Under the pieces are notes generated by a model. That model saw only the letters and a program-made list of their open reading frames with translations. It was not told the origin of the DNA and did not search any database. Shown here piece after piece: positions 5,593 to 6,518 of a stretch of DNA of 6,518 nt. The DNA is taken from contig JADLKH010000005.1 in assembly GCA_015657435.1 (NCBI GenBank), positions 139,193 to 145,710 on the forward strand, written 5' to 3'. This DNA is from Synergistales bacterium. Its GTDB lineage: Bacteria; Synergistota; Synergistia; Synergistales; 79-D21. The first letter of the stretch is position 1, and every line of letters begins with the position of its first letter. The position numbers were made by a program, and so were the translations under genes.

Positions 5593-6518
5593 ATGGAATG
5601 GAAACATCGACACGTCCTCGACCTGAAGGACTGGACAAGAGAGGAGATTCTTTTCCTCCTGGACCAGGCCAAAAATATGGACGACCTGATGGACAGGCCA
5701 ATAAGGAAAGTACCCGCTCTTCGCGGGAAGCTCGTGGTCAACCTGTTTTTCGAAGCATCCACTCGCACCCGGGTGTCGTTCGAACTGGCGGAAAAGATGT
5801 TGAGCGCGGACGTCGTCAACTGGTCTGCAGGAGGATCGAGCGTCGGGAAAGGGGAAACCCTGAGAGACACCGCATGGACACTTGAAGCGATGGGAGCGGA
5901 CGCCGTCGTCATCCGCCATGGTTCCGTCGGATCCGCGCACTATCTCTCGAAAAAGCTGCACAGAGCAAGCGTCTTCAATGGCGGAGACGGGGCCTATTCC
6001 CACCCGACACAGGCACTGCTTGACGCCTATACGGCGTGGAAGCATTTTTCTTCCCTGGAAGGACGAAAAATGGCCATTATCGGAGACGTTCTCCATAGCC
6101 GGGTCGCGAGAAGCGACGTACGGGTATTCAAGGAACTGGGGTGCGAGGTTGTTCTTTCCGGCCCCGAAACCCTGATGCCGCTTGATGTCGGGGCGCTCGG
6201 CGTCACCTTTGAGCCGGACCCCCGCAAGGCAGTCCGTGGAGCCGATATGGTTTATCTTCTTCGGATCCAAAGGGAGAGACAGGAAGAAGGGCTTTTCCCT
6301 TCCCTTGACGAATACCACCTTCGCTTTGGAGCAGACGAGGAACTCATTTCAAAAGCCAACAATGGAGCCCTCGTCATGCACCCGGGACCGATCAACAGAC
6401 GGGTGGAAATCGACTCCAGCGTTGCGGACGGAAGCCAAAGCCGGATTCTGCAACAGGTCAGGAGCGGAGTGGCGGTCCGAATGGCGCTTCTTTACCTATG
6501 CCTTGGAGGTGTGATGGC
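5593..6518 (+). CDS. pyrB: Aspartate carbamoyltransferase catalytic chain (PyrB), open at window end
   Basis: Joins carbamoyl phosphate and L-aspartate to N-carbamoyl-aspartate, the first committed step of UMP synthesis. From ATG 5593 the frame is open without a stop to the last base, giving 308 codons; the family is about 300-310, so only the last few residues should be missing. Carbamoyl-phosphate-binding STRTR is at 56-60, after LFFEA. SSVGKGET (82-89) holds the loop Ser and Lys86. HPTQALLD places His137 and Gln140, HSRVARS gives Arg170, LLRIQRER gives Arg224 and Gln226 (the aspartate-binding pair), and HPGPINR is at 263-269. These mark aspartate rather than ornithine carbamoyltransferase. 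AGGAGG (5576-5581), inside the end of pyrR, lies 11 nt before the start. No pyrI is visible. The gene should share the single PyrR attenuator upstream of pyrR. Confidence 0.96.
   Translation, partial: MEWKHRHVLDLKDWTREEILFLLDQAKNMDDLMDRPIRKVPALRGKLVVNLFFEASTRTRVSFELAEKMLSADVVNWSAGGSSVGKGETLRDTAWTLEAMGADAVVIRHGSVGSAHYLSKKLHRASVFNGGDGAYSHPTQALLDAYTAWKHFSSLEGRKMAIIGDVLHSRVARSDVRVFKELGCEVVLSGPETLMPLDVGALGVTFEPDPRKAVRGADMVYLLRIQRERQEEGLFPSLDEYHLRFGADEELISKANNGALVMHPGPINRRVEIDSSVADGSQSRILQQVRSGVAVRMALLYLCLGGVM

Noticed and set aside
5503..6318. 271-codon open frame on the - strand opposite pyrR-pyrB
   Set aside because: It lies opposite pyrB, which has all its catalytic motifs. The antisense product resembles no family and no promoter or ribosome site supports it.
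1..6518. CRISPR array, insertion sequence, integrase, toxin-antitoxin or phage-defence genes
   Set aside because: No direct-repeat array, terminal inverted repeats or recognisable proteins of these classes are seen. The space is filled by housekeeping genes.

Overview
The window is a compact, single-strand (+) stretch of housekeeping genes. It holds the 3' part of a type II fatty-acid synthesis operon (fabK-fabD-fabG-acpP-fabF, closed by rnc), followed by the start of a pyrimidine operon (pyrR-pyrB). The use of FabK (the FMN enoyl-ACP reductase) rather than an obvious FabI, RNA-based PyrR attenuation, strong AAGGAGG-type ribosome sites and TTG starts (fabG, fabF) suggest a Gram-positive-like lineage. 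Synergistota or a clostridial Bacillota are my best guesses, but the phylum is not proven by anything I can see.

Positions 1-4842 are the fatty-acid block. fabK enters from the left with roughly its first 45 residues missing. fabD follows after 4 nt, fabG overlaps fabD, acpP has a near-perfect Shine-Dalgarno, a GC-rich hairpin separates acpP from fabF, and rnc overlaps the fabF stop by 4 nt. Together FabD (malonyl loading), FabF (condensation), FabG (ketoreduction) and FabK (enoyl reduction) run most of the elongation cycle on AcpP; the dehydratase (FabZ/FabA) and FabH are not in view. The fabG frame is broken by one missing base close to a run of seven G. The run forms a G_GGG_GGG heptamer in the phase required for -1 slippage, so this is a mutation, a sequencing or assembly error, or a recoding site.

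Positions 4843-5034 are non-coding apart from a possible short leader peptide, and are the most informative regulatory stretch. In order they carry a sigma-70-type promoter with a perfect TATAAT, a PyrR-binding loop (GTCCCGTGAGG core), a spacer, and a strong intrinsic terminator with a 9-T run. The 5' arm of the PyrR loop is complementary to the 5' arm of the terminator, giving the antiterminator expected for UMP/PyrR-controlled attenuation. A Shine-Dalgarno sequence lies in the 3' arm of the PyrR loop and is correctly spaced from a TTG that opens a 34-codon frame across the terminator; whether it is used is unknown.

Positions 5035-6518 hold pyrR and pyrB (aspartate carbamoyltransferase), 6 nt apart with no second attenuator between them. 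pyrB is still open at the window edge. I see no mobile elements, CRISPR arrays, tRNA or rRNA genes, and no clearly novel multi-gene system. The points worth checking are the fabG frameshift site and the details of the pyr leader.
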